A DNA stretch of 64,000 nt from Liquidambar formosana. Its lineage: Eukaryota; Streptophyta; Magnoliopsida; Saxifragales; Altingiaceae. The stretch is taken from contig CM077824.1 of assembly GCA_039720395.1 (NCBI GenBank), positions 31,091,859-31,155,858 of the forward strand, read 5' to 3'. Both the position numbers and the translations under genes were made by a program. The first letter of the stretch is position 1. The number at the start of each line of letters is the position of its first letter. Shown here piece by piece: positions 35,439 through 48,600 of the stretch. The notes below the pieces were generated by a model. The model searched no databases. It was not told where the DNA came from and was given only the letters and a program-made list of their open reading frames with translations.

Positions 35439-37223
35439 ACGAGACGATGATGAGATGGTGATACATGAAAGATTGCAGTGATTTTCAGTGTCGGTGCTAT
35501 TTTTGCCCTCTGATTTTTGCTGCTTGCTTTTTTACCTAATGTCTCCTTCTGGGAACGAGTTTGGTTTTAGCTACCCATCTGTTACCTATACTGGTTTACG
35601 TGGTAGGAATACTTTTTTGTTTTTTTTTTTTTTTGGGTGCAAGGCTTAGATACTTTGAAATCAATGCAATATTGGAATTCTTTTTGCTTAGATTTTAAAT
35701 GCTAAAGCCATATCAATTGGGATAAAGGCTCTGTCTTCCAAAATTTTTATTTGTGTAGTAGCATTTATTTTATTTTATTTATTTGTTAGAACCGCAGAAC
35801 CCACAAAACAAGAAACAAAACGAGTACAGGAATCTGGGTTGTTACACCCCAATCATCATCACAGAGAAAAGGTAAAATCTTCAGCAGGGGGATCGAAATA
35901 AGGTAAAATCTCCACTATTTTTGTTATCTTTTATTAATCACTCATCAAGGCGGGTGAACTGGTAACGACTCGGATTCAGCCAGCACGGTGTCAAATTAAT
36001 TTCAGCAGTTTATTTTGAGTTTGGACGATTGAGATTGAAAAATAAAAAAGTTAAATTTATAAGAGCATTTTGATAATTTTTTTATCTTTCAATATCGACC
36101 ATCCAAACCCGATATGGACAGCTGAAATTAGCTTGGCACCGTGTTGAGTTTTCTAAACTCAGTACTGAATCCTCACACAAAGGAGACATACTGTGTTAGC
36201 ATAATAATTGACGATTATTTGTTTCATCATATGGCATGTAATGTAATCAATTGCTACTTCAATTGATTGGTAAGAGATGGTGACCGTGATAACAAAAATA
36301 ATAAGACTCTAAGAAATGGTAAGAGGAAACGGTAAGAATTACTTGCAAGTTTGACTGTGTCAAATACCTAGGTAATTGTCTTAATAAGTTTGGCTTCATT
36401 TCAATATCACGTGCTGTTTGTGTAATTTCCTTCCAAGAATTTTTCTTCAATATCACGTGCCGTTTGTGTAAGTCTGGCTTCATGTCAATATCAGATTCAA
36501 AACAATGTGAACCCAAGTTTTGGAAAACGCGAACTAATTCAAAGGAAAAGAAAGAGATCCAGTATTTGACGAGTCGCATTACGTTGCTTACGTGTAATGA
36601 AAGATTGTTTATCACTTGAGATTAAATTACCTATTATAATACTAATTATTTATCTTTTTCAAGACCAAGAAAGATCCCAAGTAAAATAATAATGAGCTTG
36701 ATTGGCAAATTCATTGAATTAGCCTACTTTCTATACTAACGTTAACCAAATTGCATTCATCATTAAGAAGTTTCCCCCACGTCCATTCAAGGGCTAATCA
36801 TTCTTTTAAACCTCTCAAGTCTACATAATCCCCAGTCCCCACATCATTGCAATTTTCAGTAACAAAAATCCCAACTAGTTGAACAAAATCAATGTGTGTC
36901 ACTCTCCCTTGTCCCTTCTTCACCCACACAACCATGCCATTTAATAGAACCTTTAATACAGGGACCCTCTTTCCCTCATCCCGCTGGCTGTCTCTGAACC
37001 CTAATCATGGTTCCAAACTTCTTTGAATTTCGCCCAAATTTTAATTCGTTCCAGTTGCCGAAAATACGGCCCAATTTTTTTATTTAATTAAATACAGCCC
37101 AGCCCCGGTACCACTATTATGCCATGGACCGGTGGTTTAAATGGTTGGATTTGAAGAATAGAAAATATGATTCATAGGTCTAGAAGTCGATTTCCGTCCA
37201 ATGTAATTATAAATAAATAAATA
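35439..37223. other. Region downstream of the ANTH gene
   Basis: AT-rich with a T run near 35622. A short repeated phrase (caatatcacgtgc, near 36402 and 36450) is present. No gene seen. Confidence 0.55.
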
Positions 37224-37650
37224 AATCCTATTGTTTGAAATCACAAAAATTCCTATGCATCTCCCACTAATTTTAAAATTTTCAAGGTTTTACGAAAATA
37301 TAAAAAGTTTTCATGAGAAATGATTGCATTGTCCGCCAGAAAAAATATTCGTTTTGAACGACTTTGTAGAAGAATTTTTTTCTTCAAAATTTGTTGTTTA
37401 GTTGGTTTTTTTAGTCATTTACAGTTTCTATTTTGTTTTTACAAAATTTGTCATGAAAAATGGTCAAAAAATAAACTTAAATGATAGATTTTTTAAAAAC
37501 TTTCTTCTACAAAGTTGTTCAAAATAATGTTTTTTATTAGATATCGCGTCCAATTTTCATGAAAATTTTTTATATTCTTCATAAAACCTTAAAAAGTTTA
37601 AAATACCTGAAAGGTGCTTGAGAATTTTTGTGATGGCAATAACTTCTCCC
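37224..37650. mobile_element. Diverged foldback MITE, MULE-MITE family
   Basis: The interior is an inverted repeat of the same family as 15988-16385 (TTGAACGACTTTGTAGAAG against CTTCTACAAAGTTGTTCAA). The arms end in matching TCACAAAAATTC. The outer termini and target duplication are eroded, so the ends are approximate. Confidence 0.65.
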
Positions 37651-38440
37651 TTTAAAATATATTCCCAAGAAAAAATAAAAAATTAGAAGCAATAAATAAC
37701 ATTAAACCCCTAAATTTTGAAATCTTACTTCGTATGATTTTCCCCGACTTTCTTTTGTCTAGGTGAATTTATTCACAAATATCTTACCTGGTGCCAAACA
37801 GAATTTCAAAAAATTAAATAAGTAACTAAATGTGGTTTCGCTTCTAGCATTGTGTTAAGATGGCATTGCCAGTTAATTTATTTCACTAGGTTTTGAACTT
37901 ATCCTCAAACATGTCTAATCACCAAGCCAAGGATTATTACAAAATACAACCATATATGTCTTAATCAGTCTTATAAACAGATAAGAGGTATAGTGCATAC
38001 AGCTCTTTGCTCCCTAACGAGACGCCTAAGCTAAACTAGTCAGACGTTTTGTGTAAAGACAGGCGTTGGCCCTACCCAAGAGACCCACTTAACATCTAGC
38101 TTCCGTTTGATTGGAATTCCAGGCATCTGTTGCGCTGGCATTGCATTCCACACAGCTAAAGCCTAATTAATCCAGAAAATCATCACGCCGGCGTGGACGC
38201 GGATATCACTGTAATGCTATGTCCTGAAATTTTGATCTTCCTCTACTTTCCTGGAAGAATTATGTGGTCCCTAATTGCTAGAAAACGCTATTGTTTCCCA
38301 TTCATGGTGGCTGCACTTGGAGAATTGATGTGACAAAGAGTGGTGGAAGTGGTATCAAATTTGGGCATGTCTGAAATGGATTACTTGTGAACCCTTCATT
38401 AATGCCATGCGTCTTTTTACCTGAACGCGGATTACTGCTC

Positions 38441-39653
38441 TTAATTGGTGCCTGCCCACTTCTTTACATGGGCGCTTGCTCTCTCTGCCTGCAATTTCCA
38501 CCCAAAATAGATCATATGGAAAGAGGTTAGTGTACAGAATAGCAAAAGTAACACTGTGAAAAGCTAATGGATTTTCACCTCTTTCTCCCAGTCGCATCGA
38601 ATGGTAATGATGGCCAATATCAAGGTCTGAATCCCAGTTCCAGCAAAAATCATTCCAGCCCAGACACCCTAATTGTCCTCATTTTCATATGCAGTGTCAG
38701 AGCAGAGTTCATAGCAAAGTACGCCAATTGCAAATGAGAAGGAAAAATAAAAACATATGCACCCTTTCTTAAGCAATTTGGGCACACGACTCTTTTAGTG
38801 CAAATCTCTCCATCTACTAGCCATAGTGCAACAAATCAAGGCAGGGTTTGAACAGAAGTAACCAGGTATAATTGTATAAACCTTGTCCTAGGTGGAACAC
38901 TTGTTTTTCCTAGACCACATTTCGAAAGACACAAGATGATTTGTAAGAATTTCAATGCAAATATTTCATTAGCGCAGAAAATTTTCCCGGAAAAATCAAG
39001 CTATCTAGGAAGCACCTTAAACAGTTCTAGATAAGATGGTAAACTTAACGATTTTCACTAATAGCTTCACTATATATGGTTCAGTAGGTGTGGTGGGCTT
39101 CGGGCTTTCTCATGTGGTATCAGAATCAGATCGAGGTCAAGAAGCCGAGCCACCAGAAGTAGGGCAAAAGCATTTAGACATGGCTAAAAGTTCCAATGAA
39201 TATGTCTTGATGTGTAATAGTAAGGCTCTATTTGGTTCATAGATTTCATCAAGGAAAAAAAATTAAATATGAGGAATTGTACTTTTTCTTATTTGGTTGC
39301 AAAGGAAAATTGATAGGAGAACAATAATTGAATTAAAGAATTTTGACTTGGTATGATATCATTTTTTTTTCATTCATTTTCTTTCCTCCGCATTTTTTTT
39401 CCCTTTTTTTTTTTTTTTTTTCCATGGTAAAATCCACGAACCAAATAGAGGGTAAAAGAAAAACAAAAACAAAATTTGAGCAGCATTTGGATTGCACGAG
39501 TCGAGCAACAAAGTAACACATACCATAACTCCCTGCTGGAAACCCCATCCGAATAAATATCCGAGAGGAACCCCAATCAAATAGTAGCAAGCTAGGTTTA
39601 TGTATGCAACGTACGATTGCCATCCCGATCCCACAGCTACCCCTATTACAACC

Positions 39654-39688
<35 letters not shown>

Positions 39689-42600
39689 AGGCATTATAAT
39701 GTTTGATAGATAAAATATCTCTCTGAAATTTTGTTTACAGTCGAGGAATTGCTAGTAAGTAACTATACCAGAGAGAACTGGCTGAACACTGTTGAGGAGA
39801 ATGGTGAAGGCTAAGAGGACTGTGAGCTTGTCCACCACTTTCAGGACAGGCTCGCTTGAGGAGAATATTAAGGCAATTTTGTAGTTGAAAATCATAATAA
39901 TAAACCAAAAGAAGATGCCGATGACTAGAGATGTCACCACTGACACCATTGTTGCAAACTTGGCTCCTTTTCCATTCCCTGCTCCAAGCTCGTTTGCCAC
40001 CCTGACTCTGCAAATATATACAACTATGCAAGGATTAACAACTTGAGTAATACATGTCCCTGTTCATTGCAAAACTTTTGTACACAAATAAGAATTCAGC
40101 TCTTAATTAGAATATAAGGGCAGAGGGTACCTTGTTTGAAGCTTTGCTCTCGATGCTTCATTTTTCATTTATATATATATTTTTTATGACTAGTTAATGC
40201 ACACGTGCATTGCATGTGAATCAATTTTTAAAAATTTGTCAACAAAAAAACCAATAGATGAAGTGCTCTTCCTATAACATATTGAATTAGATAACTCATA
40301 AGTATGTATTAAATTAGTTATTTTTGCAAAAATGGACGAAACAAAATGAAAATATTAAAATCTATTTGAACCTTGTAAAAAAAAAAAAAAAATTGTTTGG
40401 AAATAAAAATTCACATGATAAAAATATAGAGCAGTATTTCTTTTTTCTTTTTCCTTTTTCTTTAGTGCAATAATGGATATGTAGATAGGTGACTCCACAT
40501 GACCTACTAGGGAGCATTCTGATTATCCCTTAGCAATCCGCAACTAATTTGCAAGAAACCCCGCTGCACCTATGTCAAGGCCAAAGTTTAGGTCTCATTG
40601 TGAATGGGCACTAAAGATCGAGTAAGTTTAGCCCCACCAAATGACTGTGGAGACTCAAACCCAAGCATTAAGCGAGAAAATCCAAATACGCACGTATCAC
40701 CTTAACCAACCACTTGGTGGCTGTCAACAAAATAAGATGCCTTAAAAGTGTTTAAGACAAAGATGGAGTTTCTTTAGAAATTTGAAGTTAGAGAAACCCA
40801 ATGCTCCTCAAGTCCTCATGAATCTAAAATTGGGGATAAATTACAAGATTTGAGGCATATTAAGGGAAACTTGAATTTTTAGCCTAAAATGTTTAGGGAA
40901 ACTTGAATTTTTGTTAGCAACTATACCGGGGATTATTCAATAGAGGCCTTAGAGTATCTGGCGGCCAGAAACAATTCATAAAGAAGCCACAGTGAGGGAA
41001 GGGTACAGAACCTTTTTCTAATTTTTTTTTATAAAATTTACGGTTATTTAATGAACCTTTTATTATACTGGAGAACCTTTTTTTTATGTGCTGTTATACA
41101 TGTCTATATACTATATACATAACAGAGGAATTGAACCCTGGTGATGTCACGTGTCAAGTTTAGAATGAATTTATTTATTTTCAAATCACATGCTAAACAG
41201 TAGAACATGGTTGGAGAGAAAGGTAAAAATTACATTTTAGTGGTTCCTTTCCAATCTAATACCAAAAAAGGGATAATGTTCGTCAACTTGCTACAAATTA
41301 ACTGTATACTTACGGCAAAATAATGTTGTCTTTGTTTTGTATTAAGTTGAAAAATATTCACTCAAAAGTAATTTCCTAAAAAAGTAGGTTACTTTGTGAC
41401 TTTTGGAGAAATTACTTTTTAGTCATCACTTTCCAACTTAATACCAAAGAAAGAATATTATCTGCCAACATGTTACAAATTGACTGTATACTTAATTTAA
41501 AAGGACTACTAAGTTTCTTTGTTTGGTATTAAGTTGGGAAGTAATCACCAAAAGGTAATTTCCTCGACTTTTTTTTTTTTTTTTTTTGCTTGTTTTTTCA
41601 TGCAGTATAAGTAGGTTGACCCGTGGTGTATATTATATATCTCTTTGTTTTTATGTGGGAGAATCAGAATACCTACATTGTACAATATTCAACCCAAACT
41701 TAGTAAACTATACCATATTTTTTCGTTTTCTTTATGCCTATTCATCTTCTTTCCTAAAAATTAAACATAGTTATAATCAGAAAGAGAGACAAATAAAAAC
41801 AATGATGATTTAAAAAGAAAGCGCGATACACCAGAATATAGACTAGACTTTAGAGAATCTTAATTTTTTTTTACCAAATACCATAATGTACGTGGCTAAA
41901 AACTGCTTCCCGAACTACGTGTTGATGATGGAGCTTGCTCTCTCGCTTGGACCTGCAATCACAAGCTTGGAAAATGGGTCAGAGGGTAGGCCAAGGTGGG
42001 TTTTGGCCGTGCCTTCTCCAAAGCTTAAGTCAGAAAACTATATTGGGGAGAATGAGGCAAGGAAGAAGATGAATCTCAGAGAATTAGGGTACTGTAGCTT
42101 ACCACATTTGGCTGTATCGTATTCTTTTTATACCCACCTGTACGGACTGACCATGTGAGGTCAGGTAATTGCCTTGGTTAGGTCAGATCTGACCATGGTT
42201 TACCAATAACCGTCTGACCATGGTTTGTTGATCGTGGTTGGGCATGGAGCCATGGTTTCTAGTAACCGCTGTGTCAGGAATTACAACTGTTGTGACAGTT
42301 TCGGACTGTAGTAGGATTTGGATTGTAGTGTGAGTCATAGGACAGGTGTCCCGAGATGAAAGTAAGGTCCCGAGCTGGGAGGTCACGTGGTTTGTAGTAG
42401 ATCCCATCGTGTGGTATTAACCACGTGTCAAATATCATGGTTTAACTCTTTGGCCTAAACCGGATCGTGGGAGATGGATCACGTGCGTTGTAGTTGGCCT
42501 GGTTGAATTGCCTTTGCCACGTGTTAGCGTTTCCGGTTTAAGCTTTCTATCCCGAGCTGGAACCTCGGTTCAGAGATATTTCCACACAATTTGCCCCAAA

Positions 42601-45600
42601 TTATAACATTCCCGAGTTGGGACTTGTCATAATTTTATTTTGCTAAGTGTTTCACCCTGTGCCCCTATGCCGTTTGGCATTCTAGGGCTTAGCTGGCAGA
42701 GGGCGGTTACGCCCTTCCGTATTCCAAGGTGCTGATGTCATGTGCCTTAGGACCATCCCATCCGCTGTATATAGCATTTAATGTTCCAGAAGCATTATGT
42801 CTTTGGAGGGAAGCTAATCACTGCTCACTTTGTCCTTTGCATTCTCTCTCTACTCTCTGCTCTTTGCCTTCTCTCTCTACTTTCTCTGCTTTCTACCTTC
42901 TGCTTTCACCAAGAAAATACCGTATTTTCCATCGGAATCCACTGTTTACGCCGTTCGTTTGTGGGAGAAGATCTGTCCTGTGCTTGTCCACTACCTTGCG
43001 AATCATTCCATCGGCGCTGTTCTTCGTTGGAAGACTATTCCTGTTTCTTCCACTTTTCCAAAAGCAATTTTTTGGAGGATTTTGGCACCGCGCCGTCCAG
43101 TTTTTCCGACGAGACTGCTTTTTCGACCACCGTTTGATCTTCGCAACGGTATAACTTTTTCTTTGATCTCATTCTTCAATTTGTTCCGTTTTATTTTCGC
43201 TGTTTGCGATTGTTGGTGATGTTCTTGGGGTTTGTTTCGCAATCCTAGGGTTTTCCTCTGGTTTTTGGGGCAAATCACCAAGATACCAATTTTCCCGCCT
43301 TTTAGGGTTTGAAAACTCCATCTCGGGGTAAATTTGAGAGAGAGACCATTGGTCTCTTCTTTTGTCTTTTCCCCAACACCGAGTTTAATATTCCCCGAAC
43401 TGACACTTAGAAAAATTTTAGGATCTGTCAAGATAGGGATAACATACCTGTCAGGACTTGACTCTGAAATTTCAGGTCGGGGCATGTGGGCATAGGTTGA
43501 GTTATTCTTGAATTTAACCTTCCCCTTTCAACTTGGCAGATGTCTTCTTTTTATGACATTAGGGACAACCCTGCAAGGATAGCAGAGTTTAAAGCCTTGT
43601 ACGGCTTTGAAGATGGGAAGTTTAGCTTCCGCTTTGCTGAGCCCGGGGAGGACATCTATAGGTCAGATGTCTAGAATGGCCTCCCTGTCCCTATTGCTGC
43701 GTTCATGGAGGGTGGAGTTCGAGTCCCATTTCCTGACCTCCTCAATGACTTCCTCCTCTACTGTGGCATAGTCCCGACTTAGCTAGGGCTGAATTCCTTT
43801 AGGATTGTCCTGGGAGTTCATGCCCTTAACCAGATATTAGGGACTTCTGTTGGAGTGCGGGAGATACTCCATCACTACAAAATCTGCGCCCTCAAGAGCA
43901 AACCCGACCATTATCTCTCTCTCAAGCCCAAGAAGAAACCCTTTGTCACACACATCCCAGATTCCAACCCTGGAGCTCACGACCTTGTTATCTTTGTATA
44001 CGGGCCTGTGGATGGGACTCTACCCCCAGATGCTCTCATCATCCCTCGCGAGAGAGGCTCTAGCTATAAGCACTCAGCGAGATCATTTTTCCTTTTTGTG
44101 TTTTTATATAGCCCCGAGTTAGATATTAGATTTCATACTGAGACTTATGTCATGTTTCCTTCTAGCAGCTCCTCACGCTAACGAGCCTGCTGACAAGCTG
44201 AAGAAGAAAGACATCCAGACGTTGCTGGGATAACAAGTCAACCAGCGCTGCCGTTCGGCCGATACCTTGCTCAACTACCACGCGAGGTGCCAGACTTACG
44301 GGAAGGCGAGTTACCCTCACTGGGAGCAGCCTGACGACGAGCTAACTCGTGTGGTGGAGCAAGAGGTGGAGAGAGGAGAGTAAGAAGGAGAAGAAGAAGA
44401 AAAGGGGATCCGGCTCCGAGCTGAAGGAGAAGGTGTTGAGGAAGTCAGAGCCTTGGATAAGACGAGTCGCTGTGCCCCTTTCGTTATTGAAAGCTCCAGC
44501 TCGGAGGAGATGGTCTCCCAAGCCATGGAGAGGAGAGGCTCCAATCCCTCCCCCTCCCCGCCAAGAAACAAAGAACAGACTCCGGCAACCAGAGGGCCAA
44601 AAAGGACTCTGGAATAAACTTGAGGGCTCTGGTTGCCAAGAGAAGGGTGGCTGAGAAGGAGGCCCAGGAAAAGAAGGTTGCTGTGCAGAAGCAACAGCAG
44701 CAGAATCAGCAGCAGCAGCAACAGCGGCAGAATCAGTAGCAGCAGAAGACCAACAAGGCTGTTGCTGTTGCTGTTGTTGCACAAGGCGCAGGCCAGGACG
44801 CTGGCAAAAAGTCCACTGACCCTAACAGTGGCAAGCTCATGTCCAGCGCCATGAGGGGGCAGGACGTGGGTAGGCCCCAGGCGCCCGAGGTTACTGGGAA
44901 GGGGAAAGCTCCCATGGTCATCCCCCAAAAAATAGGAGACCCTCTACGGGCCCCGAGCAGCAGCCCGCTATGCAAAAGCCTAGGGCAAGGGGGATCCAAT
45001 GCCCCGATGGCCTGAGGTGGGAGCGCTCCTTCCTGTAGTGAAATAATAGCAAAGTTTCCCGAGGTATACTTTCGTTTTTTTCGGTTTCATGTTTGCCCCA
45101 TACTCAAAAACCTATCATGGATTTTGGCTGACTTCATATCATACCATGTGCGTGCAGTTCCCCGTACCCACAGACGAGACTGTCACCAGCTCTTTCTCTG
45201 CGGAGTACAACTTCAAACAGCTGGGGAACCCTATGAGGCTCCCTGCGGACATGGAGCACTTCAGGAGGAAGTTCGCCCCCGAGCTTCTTTCGCTTCGGGT
45301 TTACAAGTCTTTACCGAGTAAGCCTTGTTTCTTCGTGGTTTCTGTTACTTGCTATTCAACACGATCTTTGACTTGTTGATGTTTGTATAGGGCTGCCAAC
45401 AAATTCTGCTGGCGGGTGACCTCCTCGAGGAGGAGGATAATAAACTGTAAATCAAGGTCACCAAAGCCTAGAGTGAGTATGACAAGAAATTGCAAGAGGC
45501 TGAGGCAAATTGCTCTGCGGCTATGTCCCAGCTTCAGAAAGTGAAGTCTGAGTGCGAGACTTTCAAATCTACTAGCCGAGAGCGCCGTCAGCAAATTAGA

Positions 45601-48600
45601 ACTCACGAGGAAGGACTACGCAGATTTGGAGGCTGAGCTGAGGAAGATGAAGGACTGCCCATGACGAATTAGTTCGGGAGAAGTGCGACCTGGCGAGAAA
45701 GGTTCGGGCCCTCGAGGCTGAGGTAGAGAAGGAGAAGGCCTCTGTGGAGAAGGCAGTGGCCGACGAAAGGAAGAGTGTAAAGGACTCTCTCGTTGGGCAG
45801 TTGACCAATGAGCTCGAGGCTACCTACAAATTTGCGTGGGAAACCTTGGTCGAGTTGGCATCTGCCCAGTTCCCTGGTATTGCTGATATTTCTTTCGAAA
45901 GGAGGGAAGTTCCCCTGGAGTATGACCCCGAGGGAGGTGATGTCGGGGAGGCTGAGGTGGAGGTTGCAGGTGAGGACGAGGCCAGGGAGAATGATCCCGA
46001 GGTCACATCCCAGCCTAATGCCAACACTGAAGCCGAGAGGGTCGTTGGCGCTACCAATGACACTTCGGCCACTGACAATGGGGATCAACCCGCAACTGCA
46101 ATAGAAAGCACCACAGAGGCAGCCCCTGATCTACCTCTAGCTCCCGTGGCCTCTCCTGCCTCCGCTGACCCTGTCCAGGCGCCTAAGGTCGTTGATCCAG
46201 CTGTTGGGGACTCGGGGGAGAAGTAGCCACTTAGGTTTTTTCTTTTGTTTTTTGTTTTTTCTTGTTTCTGGCTGAGTGCCCCAATTTGTCCAGATTCTTG
46301 TAATATCTTTTTCTGGGAATGAAATACACGATTTTTCTTCACCGTGTGCATCTGTTCTTTACTTTTGTATTGTCTGTACGTTTGAATGTGTTCTCGGGAT
46401 GAAATCCCCTGCTGCTGTATGTGTATTGTTTCATTGGCACACTTAGTTAACCCAACCTGGCTCTGGATTCCAATTAGGATAGTGATAGACTTGGGCACCT
46501 TCTAAAAATTGTCTGCTTGGACCCATTCCTGGGCACGTTGTTAGGTTGAGCCTATTCTTAGGCAGTTTTTGCTTGGATCCTTTATTGGGCAAGACTTGTG
46601 CCCATTCTTAGGCAGTTTTTGCTTGGACCCTTTCTTGGGCAAGACTTAGAGTTGAGCCCATTCTTAGGCAGTTTTTGCTTGGACCCGTTCATGGGCAAGA
46701 CTTGGAGTTGAGCCAATTCTTAGGTAGTTTTTGCTTGGACCCGTTCTTGGGCAAGACTTGTGCCCATTCTTAGGCAAATTATGACTTCGATCCATTCTTG
46801 GGCAAGTGCCTTTAATTCGATTGATAAATAAGTGATAACACTTCTGAATAACCTCTGAATTTGTATTGAATAATCATTGAATATAATTACAACTTTCGCT
46901 AACGGTAAAACAATCTCAGATTAGCTATATTAACTGATCTCGGGAGTTCTTGTCTAGTCTCCAAGCTCTTTAATTTGTACGAACCTGTTCTCCCGACGTG
47001 GATGACCTCGTAAGGACCTTCCCATGTTACCCCGAGCTTCCCATCCGCAGGATTTCTGGTTCCGGAGTTAACTTGTCTGAGCACTAATTCTCCAACATTG
47101 AACTCCCTTGACTTTATTCTTCGGTTGTAGTATTTTTTCAGCTTTTTTTGGTAAGATGCCATTTTAATTCGAGCCCTTTCCCTTCTTTCTTCTGCCAGAT
47201 CCAGATCTTGAGACAAAACTTGATCATTTGTTGCCGCGTCGTACAACTCAGTTCTGAGACTCGGTAGACCCAATTCTGTTGGTATAACTGCTTCTATTCC
47301 ATAGGTCATTAAAAATGGAGTTTCTCCAAGTGGACCTCCTTGGAGTAGTTCGGTATGCCCATAGTACAGAATGCAGCTCATCAAGCCAAGGCCCTTTCAT
47401 ATTATCTAGCCTCCTTTTTATCCCTGCGACTATAATCTTGTTAGTTGCCTCTACCTGGCCATTACACTGTGGGTAACTCGGGTTAGAATACCACCATTGA
47501 ATCCCTTGTTCTGCGCTGAATTCCCGGGTTCTTTTACTGTCGAACTGAGTTCCGTTATCCGATACAAAGGCTCTCAGGATCCCAAAGCGTGTGATAATGT
47601 TTTCTCAAAGGAACTTGATAATATCAGAATCCTTAATTGATGCAAGCGCGATGGCTTCTACCCATTTAGTGAAATAGTCAGTTGCGATAAACAAGTACTT
47701 TCTATTCCCCGAGGCTGTGGGCAATGAACCCACGAGATCTAATCCCCACTATGCGAAAGGCGACGGGCTGGATATGGGATGCAGCTCTTGAGCTGGCTGG
47801 TGTATCTTGTCGGCAAACATCTGACACTTCGAACATTTCCTCACATACCTGATAGCATCCTTTTGCATGTATGGCCACCAGTAGCCCTGAGTGTTTGCCC
47901 TATGGGCTAGTGATCTTCCTCTTGTGTGACCCCCACACGACCCCTCGTGGAGTTCAGCAAGCAGGTCTAACACTCGGTCTGGGTGTACGCACTTCAGGTA
48001 TGGCCCCGTATAAGACCTTTTATAGAGAGAGCCCGATAGAGATAACCAAAATCTAGCTGACTTGGTTCGAATTCGGTGACTCTGATTGCGGTCCTCGGGT
48101 AGTTCATCCCTTTGTAGATAGGCAACTATCTCGTCCATCCAGCTCGGTGTCGAGGACTGAATGTTCGAGATGAGCTCTTCTGTCCCGATGCTGGGCTCTT
48201 GTAGGACTTCGACATTTATGGTTCGAGGGGTATCCGTTTCTAATGCTGCAGCCAAGGCAGCCAACCCATCTGCATGTCTATTCTGATCCCTCACGAAGCG
48301 CTTGAAACTCAACACTGGTGAAGTCAGCAGCTAATTCCCATATCTTGTGCATGTACGCAGTCATTCTTTCATCTTTGGCTTCATATTCTTTGTTCAGCTG
48401 ATTAACCATGAGTCTGGAATCACTGTATACTGACAATTCTTTAACTCCCATTGCTCGGGCCATCCCAAGTCCTGCCACAACTGCCTCGTATTCTGCTTCA
48501 TTGTTTGAGGCTGGGAACATAAGCCTAACTGCTTGCTCGATGATCTCTCCCTCGGGATCTGTCAGCACAATTCCCAGACCTGCCCCTTTCGCGTTTGATG

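Noticed and set aside
34513..35466. Several frames of 80-130 codons on both strands over the ANTH gene
   Set aside because: Shadows of a GC-rich coding region; proline/serine runs and no family resemblance.
43003..43485. 160-codon minus-strand frame
   Set aside because: Lies in the leader of the antisense ORF, with no gag-pol similarity and no domain; treated as chance.
44317..44928. 203-codon leucine/serine-rich frame on the minus strand
   Set aside because: It is the mirror of the Q/K/R-rich part of the antisense ORF of the Gypsy element; trinucleotide repeats keep all frames open.
46530..46810. CRISPR-like array
   Set aside because: Head-to-tail minisatellite without unique spacers, inside a plant retrotransposon.
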